Assembly: GCA_002731275.1 (NCBI GenBank)
Contig: PCBK01000052.1
Location: 310,001 to 374,000, forward strand
Reading direction: 5' to 3'
DNA length: 64,000 bases
DNA from: Deltaproteobacteria bacterium
Lineage (GTDB): Bacteria; Myxococcota_C; UBA6777
Part shown: one piece after another, positions 54,363 through 62,922 of the stretch
Position numbering within the stretch: the first letter of the stretch is position 1
Layout of the letters: every line of letters begins with the position of its first letter
Translations under genes and position numbers: made by a program
The notes under the pieces: generated by a model
Databases searched by the model: none
What the model was told of the DNA's origin: nothing
Seen by the model: the letters and a program-made list of their open reading frames with translations, nothing else

Positions 54363-55331
54363 CTAGACAGCGACGCGATCCCGCCCCATCTTCTTGGCCT
54401 TGTAAAGTGCTTCATCGGCCATCTGGATCACATCCTCTCCATCATCCCCAACATTCGCCGTCGCGACACCAAGTGAGATCGTAATCCCTTGCAACTCTTT
54501 TCCCTCAAGATCGAGGATCGACTCAGCGCGAACAGCGTCACATAAACGCTGTGCCACCTCCAACGCGATCTTTTGTGAGGCTCCCTGAAGCAACACCAAG
54601 AACTCCTCTCCACCAAACCGAATGGGCATATCACTCACGCGGATACACCGGCGAATCACCTTTGCAAGACCGATCAACGCTCGATCCCCCGCGAGATGCC
54701 CATAATCGTCGTTGTACTTTTTGAAGTGATCGACGTCGAGCATGATCACAGAGAAAGGCTCCTTCTTCTCCTGACAACGACGTACAACACGACACAAATA
54801 CTCATCCAGCCAGCGACGGTTGTATAGATCTGTGAGCGGATCGATGTGTGCGTAATGTTGAAATTGTTGCTCCCGCTTTAACCCTGCGATGATCAGTTGG
54901 TTATTGTGACGTAATCTCTGGGAGAGTGTGTACAGCATATTCCGCGCAAAGGCGTGAGACGAGTTGATCAGGTGCCAAAGTGTCTTTTGGGAGATCTTCA
55001 AGAGACGACTGTCACGCTCCGCAACGACGAAGGCCGAGGCGTGCTTCTCTTCGATAATCGACATCTCACCAACACACTCCCCAACTTCAAGACAGATGAT
55101 CGGCGCATCTTCTAACGAGCCAAGGTGGATACACAAACGTCCAGACAACAACAGATACACATCATCACCGGACTGTCCCGGCTCGAGTAGAATGTCTCCT
55201 TCCTTCAACTCACAGATCGGACAGGCTTCCAATGCTGATGCCCCAAGTGACGGGTCCACCCCTTGAAACAATGGGAAATTCGCATACATACTAAAAGAAG
55301 AAGTGTTTGGAGTAGACATAATCTTCATCAT
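54363..55331 (-). CDS. Cyclic-nucleotide-binding diguanylate cyclase
   Basis: About 322 residues. The N-terminal cNMP-binding fold (about 20-135) has GDILLEPGQSGDDVYLLLSG and VGECVGEMSIIEEKHASAFV. The GGDEF domain (about 165-320) has DPLTDLYNRRWLDEYL, VIMLDVDHFKKYNDDYGHLA, active site FGGEEF. An RVSD sits five residues before GGEEF, matching the inhibitory RxxD site, so product inhibition is likely. It should make cyclic di-GMP under control of a small ligand bound at the N-terminus. Start is uncertain between 55331 (ATGATGAAG), 55316, and a GTG at 55376. Confidence 0.92.
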   Translation of the reverse strand: MMKIMSTPNTSSFSMYANFPLFQGVDPSLGASALEACPICELKEGDILLEPGQSGDDVYLLLSGRLCIHLGSLEDAPIICLEVGECVGEMSIIEEKHASAFVVAERDSRLLKISQKTLWHLINSSHAFARNMLYTLSQRLRHNNQLIIAGLKREQQFQHYAHIDPLTDLYNRRWLDEYLCRVVRRCQEKKEPFSVIMLDVDHFKKYNDDYGHLAGDRALIGLAKVIRRCIRVSDMPIRFGGEEFLVLLQGASQKIALEVAQRLCDAVRAESILDLEGKELQGITISLGVATANVGDDGEDVIQMADEALYKAKKMGRDRVAV

Positions 55332-55732
55332 TCCACCATATCGCTCATACCAATCGGTGCTCGCGCAAAGGAGCACACATCCTCATCAATACGTTTGCAT
55401 CTTATCACATGAATAGAGCGGAAGAGCGGAATTTTTCAAGAAATCTCACATCCTCCCATTCAACAAACATCCTCGACAAAACACACGCAGACAAAAAGGA
55501 CAATGTCTCGTTTTGAGACCATGTCTTCAAGGGCTCACAAAGCGACTGCAAAAACACCCAAGCCATGCCCTACACAACTGTGCGAAGGGGGTTGCGAGAT
55601 ACGGTAGAGTGCGCTACTCTGTCTGAACGTGTGCAGAGACCTTCTGAGAAGGACGCTGCAGCACACTCACTTGGTGTGATAAGGGGTGGACCTCGCTGTT
55701 CACTCTCATGGTTCTCGGACGTGGTGAAGGGT
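55332..55732. other. Gene-free divergent interval
   Basis: No convincing gene; the frame of the next protein is open upstream but has no ribosome site or family match there. GTCTC/GAGAC hairpin at about 55505-55519. No clear promoter on either strand. Confidence 0.45.
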
Positions 55733-58700
55733 ATGCAAAAACAAGCGGGAACGTGGCTCGCAGGAAATCAATATGTGCTCGTTGAGAAAGTACACCAGGA
55801 TGGTCCAATAGAGTTCTGGAATGCGCGTCAACAAGGATCTTTGGGGTCTGGACAAAATGTCCTCTTAGCGCTACCACACGAGCTCTACCTGGCGAATGCA
55901 GAGAGGAAGGCCTTGTTGCAAGCGAGGCATCAACAAACACGCCTCCAGCCCCACAAGAACATCTTGCCACTTGCACACATCCACGGCCAAGAATTTCTGG
56001 TATACAAACCATTCTCAGGGCTCACTCTGCGTCAACTGTTGCAGTCTTTCGCAAGTGGCGCACATACAATCCCCTGGCCCTCAGCGGTCAAAATCGTCAC
56101 GTTGGTGTGTCGTGGACTTCAGTTTTTGTACGACAGCCCAACACCGATACTTCACGGCGATCTGCGCCCAGAAAATATCCTGCTCAACGCCCAAGGAGAC
56201 ATCGTCTTTGTGCAGGTAGGTGAGCTTCATCTCTGGCAAGATCTTTTCCCCCAATGGCCCGAAGTGGTCCTACGTCGCCTCTCCTACGCCGCGCCAGAGA
56301 GATGGATGGAGTCCTCCACCAGAATCTCCCCACAAGCCGATATGTTCTCTCTCGGTGTGCTCTTATACGAGTTGTTGTGTGGACACCTTCCATTCGAAGG
56401 AAACAACATCAAACAACTCCAAAGCACCATGCTCGCTCCCCCAAAGAAATTGCAAAGACAACTCGCGCACGTCCCGAGAGAGCTCCACACAACCATCCGA
56501 AAGTTGTTGTCCTTTTCTCCAACAGCGCGATACAACTCAAGCGCCGAGCTGCAAAAAGTACTCGAAGAGATCCTCTACTCCTACGATGAGTACCCGGACA
56601 AACACAACCTGACACAACTGTACCGCACAGCAAGACCTCGCCCCGCCACTGGCAGCTACATGGCACTCAACGCCGCGCCGACATCGTCAGGACGTCGATA
56701 TGATGACGATGATGATGATGAGATCGAGATACTCGAAGAAATTGATGACATCGAAGAGATTGATGATTTTGACCTCGTCGAGCTGCTCGAAGAAGAAGAA
56801 GATCTACACTCCGAAGAACTCCGTCCGGTCCAATCACTGACCTCCTCGGCACCAGCACAGCACACAGAAACACCAAGCGCCGAGTTCGAGGACCTGCTGA
56901 GTGATCTGATGACCTTCTCTGAGTCCCTTGAAGACCTCGAAGCGGTCGGACATGACGATCCTGTCCCCCACTCTTATTCAAGCGCCAGCATTGACGCCTT
57001 ACCAGCAGCATCTCCCTTCGCTGTCTCCGCACAGTCCGCACAAGAGAGTTCATTCCCAGACGAGTTGATGCTCCCCCTCGAAGAAGATAACCCCACCTAC
57101 ATCGGCGAAGAAGACGAGAGCGAGATGACTCTGATCGCCGAGTTTGACGAAGAGGACGAGCCGACCTTTATCGCTCCCTCTCAACTCAATCCAAACGCCC
57201 CACCTGTCGAATGGGATGAAGAAGACGATCTGGATGTCCCGACCAACATCCAAAACATTCCCCCTCCCCCTCCTCCTTTTGGTGGGCGCAAGGACCCCTT
57301 TGATGTCCCCTCTCAACCTTCGCCCTTTGATACCCCGTCTCCACCTTCGCCTTTTGACACACAAGCCCCGTCTCCTTCTGCACTTGACTTTTACGAAGAT
57401 CCCTTCGCAGAAGACGACGATACAGACATCTCATTTGCCGCCAAAGAAGCGCTCACCTCTTCTCCGACCCAACCACCACAGGCGCTCTTTTCCAGCACTG
57501 TGATGGGAGAGCAAGACGAGCAACTCGACTTTCTCGACGACGATGACATCGAGTTGGTTGAAGATTTCGGTGATGCGACGCTGCTTCCTGGTGACATGAC
57601 GTATATCCCAGAGCCAGCACAAGCAAATGCCAACGCACAACGTACGCTCGTTCCAGGCGAGGTGACAGAGTTCCCAGGCGACGCAACGCAAATGGCATAT
57701 GACAAGCCAACACCCCCAACGACGTCGCCGAAAAACATTCCAATCGCTTCACCATCACGACCTGGTCCTCCTGTCGCTTCACCATCACAACCTGGTCCTC
57801 CTGTCGCTTCACCATCAAGACCTGGACCACCGACTGCTTCACCATCGAGACCAACACCTCCAGTCGCTTCGGCTGGAAAGCGGCCTATCCCCATCGCATC
57901 TCCACCGCATTTTGCACAAACCACACCGGAGCGTGCAGACTTCTCCGCAGAGCAAGTCAGCGCTCTCGAAGAGCTCGCACCTCACCCCGACAAGCCGACC
58001 TCTTCCAAAGGTATCTGGTTTTTCTTGCCGCTGATCTTGATCTTACTCTCCATCGGCGGACTCGCAACAGCAGCCGTGTTGTATCCTCAACTCTTCAGTG
58101 GTCTTTGGGGAGAAAGCAAGAACCCCACAACTCCTCTGGCAAGGACGAACCAAAAAGAAAAGACACCTCCTCCTCCACCCACTAGACCTGAAGACGCACC
58201 TCTCGTCGCACCAAAGAGCATCCCCACACCCAAACAGGCTCCATCCAAAGAGAAGGTACCGACAGAGGTGAAGATCCCCGACGCCGTTGATCCCCCTCGA
58301 CGCGTGACCCCTCCAACACGAGCGAGACCTGCCGAACCATCTCGTCCGAGAAAAAGACGTGAAACACGTCCAGCTCCGAGACGTCCGGTCCGCAAACGCC
58401 TCACGCGTAGACGTCCTCCTAAAAGGAGAACGAGACGCAAACCGCCAAAAAGAATACAGCCCAAAGCTTTCACAGGTGCCGAGATCTCGATCAAGCCAGC
58501 GTGTACGATCTATATCGACAACAAAAAGCAAGGCTCCTCTTCACCAACGCTCAAAATCGCGCTCTCCGCAGGAACACATCGTGTGCGCTGTGTCAATCGC
58601 AAGGCCCACTACCAAAAGGCCTTCACGCTCAATATCAAAAAGGGACAGACCACACGCCACAACAGCACCTCTGCAATCGGTACGCTGATCGTACGTTCAA

Positions 58701-58918
58701 CCCCTTGGTCTATCATTCAGGCCGGAAGATACGGTTTTGTAGGACGCTCAGGGCAACGCATCCAGTTGCCTGTTGGAAAATATAGACTTGTGCTGTTCAA
58801 AAAGGGGAGCAAAATACCAGGTCCAGGGATGCAAGTCATCCTCAGAAATATCCAACTGCGTGCAGGTAAAGTCACAAGAACCAAAATGGTTTCATTTCCC
58901 ACATTTGACGATGAATAA
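55733..58918 (+). CDS. Transmembrane pseudokinase with acidic linker and PEGA-like C-terminus
   Basis: 1061 residues from ATG 55733 (GAAGGG upstream). Residues 12-290 have a protein-kinase fold: HGDLRPENILLN (141-152) and YAAPERW (185-191) are kept. The VAIK Lys is missing (LALP at 45-48) and the DFG Asp is replaced (QVGEL at 161-165). The Gly-rich loop is also absent. Phosphotransfer is therefore unlikely. Residues 325-760 are a long acidic then Pro/Ser-rich linker with repeated SPFDTPSPP and PVASPSRPG units. A membrane helix follows (FFLPLILILLSIGGLATAAV, about 775-800), then an Arg/Pro-rich region and two PEGA-like segments. It is a probable scaffold across the inner membrane. The next gene starts 15 bases on. 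Confidence 0.85.
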   Translation: MQKQAGTWLAGNQYVLVEKVHQDGPIEFWNARQQGSLGSGQNVLLALPHELYLANAERKALLQARHQQTRLQPHKNILPLAHIHGQEFLVYKPFSGLTLRQLLQSFASGAHTIPWPSAVKIVTLVCRGLQFLYDSPTPILHGDLRPENILLNAQGDIVFVQVGELHLWQDLFPQWPEVVLRRLSYAAPERWMESSTRISPQADMFSLGVLLYELLCGHLPFEGNNIKQLQSTMLAPPKKLQRQLAHVPRELHTTIRKLLSFSPTARYNSSAELQKVLEEILYSYDEYPDKHNLTQLYRTARPRPATGSYMALNAAPTSSGRRYDDDDDDEIEILEEIDDIEEIDDFDLVELLEEEEDLHSEELRPVQSLTSSAPAQHTETPSAEFEDLLSDLMTFSESLEDLEAVGHDDPVPHSYSSASIDALPAASPFAVSAQSAQESSFPDELMLPLEEDNPTYIGEEDESEMTLIAEFDEEDEPTFIAPSQLNPNAPPVEWDEEDDLDVPTNIQNIPPPPPPFGGRKDPFDVPSQPSPFDTPSPPSPFDTQAPSPSALDFYEDPFAEDDDTDISFAAKEALTSSPTQPPQALFSSTVMGEQDEQLDFLDDDDIELVEDFGDATLLPGDMTYIPEPAQANANAQRTLVPGEVTEFPGDATQMAYDKPTPPTTSPKNIPIASPSRPGPPVASPSQPGPPVASPSRPGPPTASPSRPTPPVASAGKRPIPIASPPHFAQTTPERADFSAEQVSALEELAPHPDKPTSSKGIWFFLPLILILLSIGGLATAAVLYPQLFSGLWGESKNPTTPLARTNQKEKTPPPPPTRPEDAPLVAPKSIPTPKQAPSKEKVPTEVKIPDAVDPPRRVTPPTRARPAEPSRPRKRRETRPAPRRPVRKRLTRRRPPKRRTRRKPPKRIQPKAFTGAEISIKPACTIYIDNKKQGSSSPTLKIALSAGTHRVRCVNRKAHYQKAFTLNIKKGQTTRHNSTSAIGTLIVRSTPWSIIQAGRYGFVGRSGQRIQLPVGKYRLVLFKKGSKIPGPGMQVILRNIQLRAGKVTRTKMVSFPTFDDE

Positions 58919-58933
58919 GGCAGGAGAAAACAA

Positions 58934-60082
58934 ATGCAGGAGATCTTGCTAGAGCTCAACCCTCTCGCACAAAACTACGTGCAATCCACCACACCTCCAC
59001 GCATGAAAAAAATGGCGGCGTCCGGTAAACTGCCGTTGCCTCCCCAACAGATGGTCTTCCTCCTGTATATCCTCGCACAGGAAGAAGACCAAAGCATCGC
59101 GCAACAAGCCGCACAGAGCTTTCGAGAGCTTCCAGACGGAGCCTTCAACACGCTCCTCAAAGATCCCCAATGTAAAGCGCCTATCCTCGACTTCATCGCA
59201 CAAAACTGCTACGACAGCGCACAAAAGATCCACGACGTCCTGCTCCACACCAACACCACCGACAACACTGTCGCATGGCTCGCCCAATTCATCGAAGGTG
59301 AAAACCTCGGTCTGATTGTACAAAACCAGCAAAGACAGCAGCGCAACCCGGCCATCGTCGTCTGTCTCTTACGCAACCCGGCACTGAGCCAAGATCAACG
59401 TTCACGTGTCATCGAGTTTGCTATCCGCGAAAATATCCCCACAGGACTAAGCAAAGAAGAACTCCGTCCCTACGTCGCAGAGGGTCTCCTCGAAGAGCTC
59501 ACCCAAACGAGCGCCGAAGAAGTCCTCGCAGAAGCCCAAAAAGAACCCGAAGAAGAAGAGATCCCCGAAGAACTGATCGAGGAAACAGCAGAAGAGTTGG
59601 CTGCCGCCAACAACCCCCTCGCGAAGTACAGCCGCGTCGAAGAAGAAGAGACCCCAGAAGAAGAAGAGAAGCGCCTGACCATCGAGCAACAAGTCGCGAC
59701 GTGGTCCGTCTCGCAAAAAATCAAGGGCGCGATGAAGGGCAACAAACAGCTCCGGACCATGCTCGTACGCGACTCCAACAGACTCGTCTGTACGGCAGTC
59801 CTCAAAAACCCTCGCGTCACAGAATCCGAAATTATCAGCCTCTCCAAAAGCCGAAGTGTCTCCGATGATGTCATCCGGGATATCACCCGTAACCGCGAAT
59901 GGATGAAGGTCTACACTGTAAAGGTCAATCTCGCAGCAAACCCCAAGTGCCCGAGAGCCGTCGCGTTACGCCTCCTCAACCACCTCCGCGCAAACGATCT
60001 ACGTTCGCTCGTCAGCAACAAAAACGTCCCCGGCGAGATCTCACGCGCCGCAAAGAAGCTCGCCTCTTCACGCAAACGATAA
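58934..60082 (+). CDS. HEAT-like repeat protein of unknown function
   Basis: 382 residues; GGCAGGAGAA precedes the ATG. All-helical. The N-terminal half has HEAT/leucine-rich-variant-like pairs (FLLYILAQEEDQSIAQQAAQ, PAIVVCLLRNPALSQDQRSR). A Glu/Ala-rich segment (about 190-245) separates it from a second set (LVCTAVLKNPRVTESEIISL, KVNLAANPKCPRAVALRLLN, LVSNKNVPGEISRAAKKLAS). No signal peptide or membrane helix. Related proteins occur in other delta-type bacteria, to my recollection, without known role. It is encoded between the pseudokinase and mobA with gaps of 15 and 9 bases, so probably one operon; it could bind the pseudokinase. Confidence 0.75.
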   Translation: MQEILLELNPLAQNYVQSTTPPRMKKMAASGKLPLPPQQMVFLLYILAQEEDQSIAQQAAQSFRELPDGAFNTLLKDPQCKAPILDFIAQNCYDSAQKIHDVLLHTNTTDNTVAWLAQFIEGENLGLIVQNQQRQQRNPAIVVCLLRNPALSQDQRSRVIEFAIRENIPTGLSKEELRPYVAEGLLEELTQTSAEEVLAEAQKEPEEEEIPEELIEETAEELAAANNPLAKYSRVEEEETPEEEEKRLTIEQQVATWSVSQKIKGAMKGNKQLRTMLVRDSNRLVCTAVLKNPRVTESEIISLSKSRSVSDDVIRDITRNREWMKVYTVKVNLAANPKCPRAVALRLLNHLRANDLRSLVSNKNVPGEISRAAKKLASSRKR

Positions 60083-60091
60083 GCCCCTACC

Positions 60092-60667
60092 ATGTATCCT
60101 CTCTACATTCTCTCCGGCGGAAAAAGCTCGCGATTTGGTAGTGACAAAGCCCTCGCAAGACTTCACGGGCGTCCTCTTCTCCTCCATGTCCACGAACTCT
60201 TCAAAAAGTACAGCTCGGAGACCTTGATCCTCTCAGGCGACAAAGACAACTACCCCACCCTCCCCTTCCCCTGTCTCCCAGACATCACCCCACACCAAGG
60301 TCCCCTAGGAGGTCTCGTGACGGCCCTTCATCATCACGCGACCAAAGCGCCGACGTGGTTCTTCCTCGTCTCGTGTGATCTCGCCGGCATTCAACACACC
60401 TGGATCGAGCAGCTCTTGCAACACACAGACGCAAATACACACGCGATCGTCTACCGCGATCAACACCACTGGGAACCCCTCTTTGCCCTCTATCACACCT
60501 CCATCGCGCCTCTCGTGCAACAACAGCTAGACAATGGACAACGTGCGATGTGGAAGCTCCTTGAAGCCGCCAACACAACCGCACTTCCAAAGCCTGCCGA
60601 CTGGCACAAAGCGACGCAAATCAACCATCCAGACGATCTACTCGCACATATCCACAAAGGGAGTTGA
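60092..60667 (+). CDS. mobA: Molybdenum cofactor guanylyltransferase
   Basis: 191 residues. Adds GMP to molybdopterin to form the MGD cofactor. N-terminal nucleotide motif LSGGKSSRFGSDKALARL, then LPDITPHQGPLGGLVTAL, and the metal-binding FFLVSCDLAG. The C-terminus is somewhat divergent but has QRAMWKLLEAA. It starts nine bases after the HEAT-like gene. Other molybdopterin genes are not in the window. Confidence 0.9.
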   Translation: MYPLYILSGGKSSRFGSDKALARLHGRPLLLHVHELFKKYSSETLILSGDKDNYPTLPFPCLPDITPHQGPLGGLVTALHHHATKAPTWFFLVSCDLAGIQHTWIEQLLQHTDANTHAIVYRDQHHWEPLFALYHTSIAPLVQQQLDNGQRAMWKLLEAANTTALPKPADWHKATQINHPDDLLAHIHKGS

Positions 60668-60765
60668 TCGGGCCAAAGAAGCTTGGGAAGAAGCATAGGA
60701 AAATCTTGGGAAGAAACAAAGAGGTGTAGGGGAGATGTACCGGGAAGTTAGGGAGAGGAGGAGTC
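60668..60765 (-). terminator. C/T-rich tract downstream of the DUF1501 gene
   Basis: On the minus strand the 95 bases after the DUF1501 stop are dominated by C and T with few G (for example CTCCTCCTCTCCCTAACTTC). No hairpin with T run was seen on either strand. Possible Rho site, inferred. Confidence 0.3.
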
Positions 60766-62154
60766 TTACGATTCAGGCTTGAAACAGGGGAGCCCTTCGT
60801 TGAGACGGAAGTTCTTGATGTCGTAGCCAGCGTTGTCCATGACGGACGCGAGCACGAGCTTCGGTGTGAGCACAACAGCATCGGAACCTGTATCAATCTC
60901 ACCTGTTACCGGGCTGATCGCTTCAGGGTTCATACCAAACTTGGAGGAAGCGCCGATCACTTTGTTGCTCGGTACACCAGCGCCGATCAAGAGCGCGGAG
61001 TTGACCAGCGAGTGGTCACGTCCATCACGGCTGTTGATCAACGTCGTACGTGTAAACTCGCTGAAGCACAGGATCGTGGTGTAATCAAACAACGTCTTGG
61101 AGGGCTTCAAGGGGTGTGGTGTTTGCTTCAGATCTGTGACGAGTGTGTCGAGCAGCTCGAATCCATCGTACAGACGTTGTGGTTGAAGAGTGCTCCACTC
61201 AGGTCCGTGTGTATCGAGACCACGCGCGATCTCAATGGAGACACATTGCGCGACTTGATACTTGATCGCCTGATACGCCATCGCCGCCTGTGCTTGTGTA
61301 GAAGAAAGCGAGGAGGGAATTCTGTACCGCTTTTTGAGCGCAGCCAACTCGCTGTTCGACGTATCGTTGAAGTTAAAGAGTTTGCCGAGATTGCTATCGA
61401 CGAGCACGCGTGATTTCTTTTGCGCGTCTTTGAGCAACGTCATCAACCCGTCAGCGTTAAGTGAGACAGGATCGCAATCGGGAACATCGCGTCTGTAGGC
61501 TTCGAGGAGCTTCCTCATCTCATTTTTGGGCGAGGAAGGACCATCTTTGAGTGTGGACAACAGGTCATCGACACTGGAGACGCGAAGACCACTGGCAAAC
61601 GCCTGGTGGCCCTGGTTGTAGGTCTCAACACGGACAGAGAGGTTGGGGATGATCGAGAGATCGCCCTGCTCCGCGACGATCTGTGTGGGGATCGAAGAGC
61701 CGTTTGCGTTGGAACCTTGTGGCATCTTTCCGGTGATGAAGTAACGACGGCCCACTTGGTGGCTGACGGTGTCCATCGAGATCCCACGAACAACACAGGA
61801 GTCTTGAAAGTGATTGTTTGCGAAAGACTCCATGACAGGTCCAAACGCGATGTTGGAGCCACTGGGTTGGACGAGATCCACATTGAACTTGGAGCGTCCA
61901 CCGCCAAGATCACATCGATCCCAGTCCAACATAATCTTGCTGTTTTTGCTGTTGCTGTCTTTGAAGTCAGCGCTGTTGGGGTCCCGTGGATCGAGACAGA
62001 GCAGGTGATCCCACCCTCCCTGGAAGTAACAGAAGATGAAATTGCGCAGAGGCTCTTTTGGGTTTGCTTTCAAAGGCGCACGAAATGGCGTCAGAGCAAA
62101 TGTTCCAGCCCCAAGCGTCAATGCTTTGAGTACATTACGTCGATTCATATGCAT
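60766..62154 (-). CDS. DUF1501 protein with Tat signal
   Basis: 462 residues from ATG 62154; GAGGAG (62164-62169) lies nine bases upstream. The N-terminus MNRRNVLKALTLGAGTFAL is a twin-arginine signal, so the protein is exported folded. DUF1501 features: FIFCYFQGGWDHLLCLDP near the start, VVRGISMDTVSHQVGRRYFI, and CFSEFTRTTLINSRDGRDHS near the end. It is related to sulfatase/alkaline-phosphatase folds, but activity is unproven. DUF1501 genes commonly sit beside DUF1592/CxxCH proteins, as here. It is the last gene of a three-gene operon. Confidence 0.9.
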   Translation of the reverse strand: MHMNRRNVLKALTLGAGTFALTPFRAPLKANPKEPLRNFIFCYFQGGWDHLLCLDPRDPNSADFKDSNSKNSKIMLDWDRCDLGGGRSKFNVDLVQPSGSNIAFGPVMESFANNHFQDSCVVRGISMDTVSHQVGRRYFITGKMPQGSNANGSSIPTQIVAEQGDLSIIPNLSVRVETYNQGHQAFASGLRVSSVDDLLSTLKDGPSSPKNEMRKLLEAYRRDVPDCDPVSLNADGLMTLLKDAQKKSRVLVDSNLGKLFNFNDTSNSELAALKKRYRIPSSLSSTQAQAAMAYQAIKYQVAQCVSIEIARGLDTHGPEWSTLQPQRLYDGFELLDTLVTDLKQTPHPLKPSKTLFDYTTILCFSEFTRTTLINSRDGRDHSLVNSALLIGAGVPSNKVIGASSKFGMNPEAISPVTGEIDTGSDAVVLTPKLVLASVMDNAGYDIKNFRLNEGLPCFKPES

Positions 62155-62179
62155 GACTTGGTTCTCCTCTTCGACAAGA

Positions 62180-62911
62180 TCAATATGCGAAAAATTCGGG
62201 GGAAGTGACGATCGCGACACAGACGTTTTGCCACGCTTTGCTCACGCTTTTGGTGGCAGCGAGTGTGGCGTCATATAATTTCCGAAGGTGCTCGATCTCT
62301 TTTGTCGAATTGGGCTCAACCAGCACCGCGTGAAACTTCAAACGCAAGAAGCGAAGGTTTCGATTAACTTCGTAATTCGCGGCTTTACCGTCAATCCCCC
62401 AATAGCGAATCACGCTTCGTTTTTCACCATTGGCCTCTTTCAAGTCCGCTTCGACAGCTTTTTCACAAACCGCACCAGCCATGTCATCCATAAATTTCAT
62501 AAACAAGGGCGTTGCTTCGCGAATATTTTGTGTGAGTTGAAGGTAGTCAGCTTCACCAAGAGTACGGGCATAATAATCAAACCAAGTCTCAGTCACCTTG
62601 CCTTCGCTGTTTGTCTTGCGGGCCCAAGTCAATCCATTGAAGAGTTTGGGGATTGAGCGTCGCAGTTGATCGATACTGACACGCAAAGGTTTGCGACCAT
62701 AACGGGGCTCCATCTCCCCTTTCTTTGTCGTCTTGGGTTCCATCTTGGTCCAGTGGTTGGTAAACTTCGATGGAGCGACTGTCACGACTCTTTCGACAGG
62801 CTTTTTAATGACAGGCGTGGTTTGTTTGGGGACAGGTGCAGCGTCTTGACAGGCCACCAAACCAAAGACGGCGACCAAACCAAACAGCATCATCTGTGTG
62901 ATTGATTTCAT
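62180..62911 (-). CDS. Lipoprotein of the DUF1501 operon
   Basis: 243 residues. Lipoprotein signal ends AVFGLVAC. The body is helical with few landmarks: LRRSIPKLFNGLTWARKTN, TWFDYYARTLGEADYLQLTQ. It ends WQNVCVAIVTSPEFFAY, the SPEF-type C-terminus that also closes DUF1585/DUF1592-like proteins. Start ATG 62911 is preceded by AGGAGT. The next gene starts 25 bases beyond its stop. Likely a partner of the two neighbouring exported proteins; no enzyme motif seen. Confidence 0.75.
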   Translation of the reverse strand: MKSITQMMLFGLVAVFGLVACQDAAPVPKQTTPVIKKPVERVVTVAPSKFTNHWTKMEPKTTKKGEMEPRYGRKPLRVSIDQLRRSIPKLFNGLTWARKTNSEGKVTETWFDYYARTLGEADYLQLTQNIREATPLFMKFMDDMAGAVCEKAVEADLKEANGEKRSVIRYWGIDGKAANYEVNRNLRFLRLKFHAVLVEPNSTKEIEHLRKLYDATLAATKSVSKAWQNVCVAIVTSPEFFAY

Positions 62912-62922
62912 TGGAGGACTCC

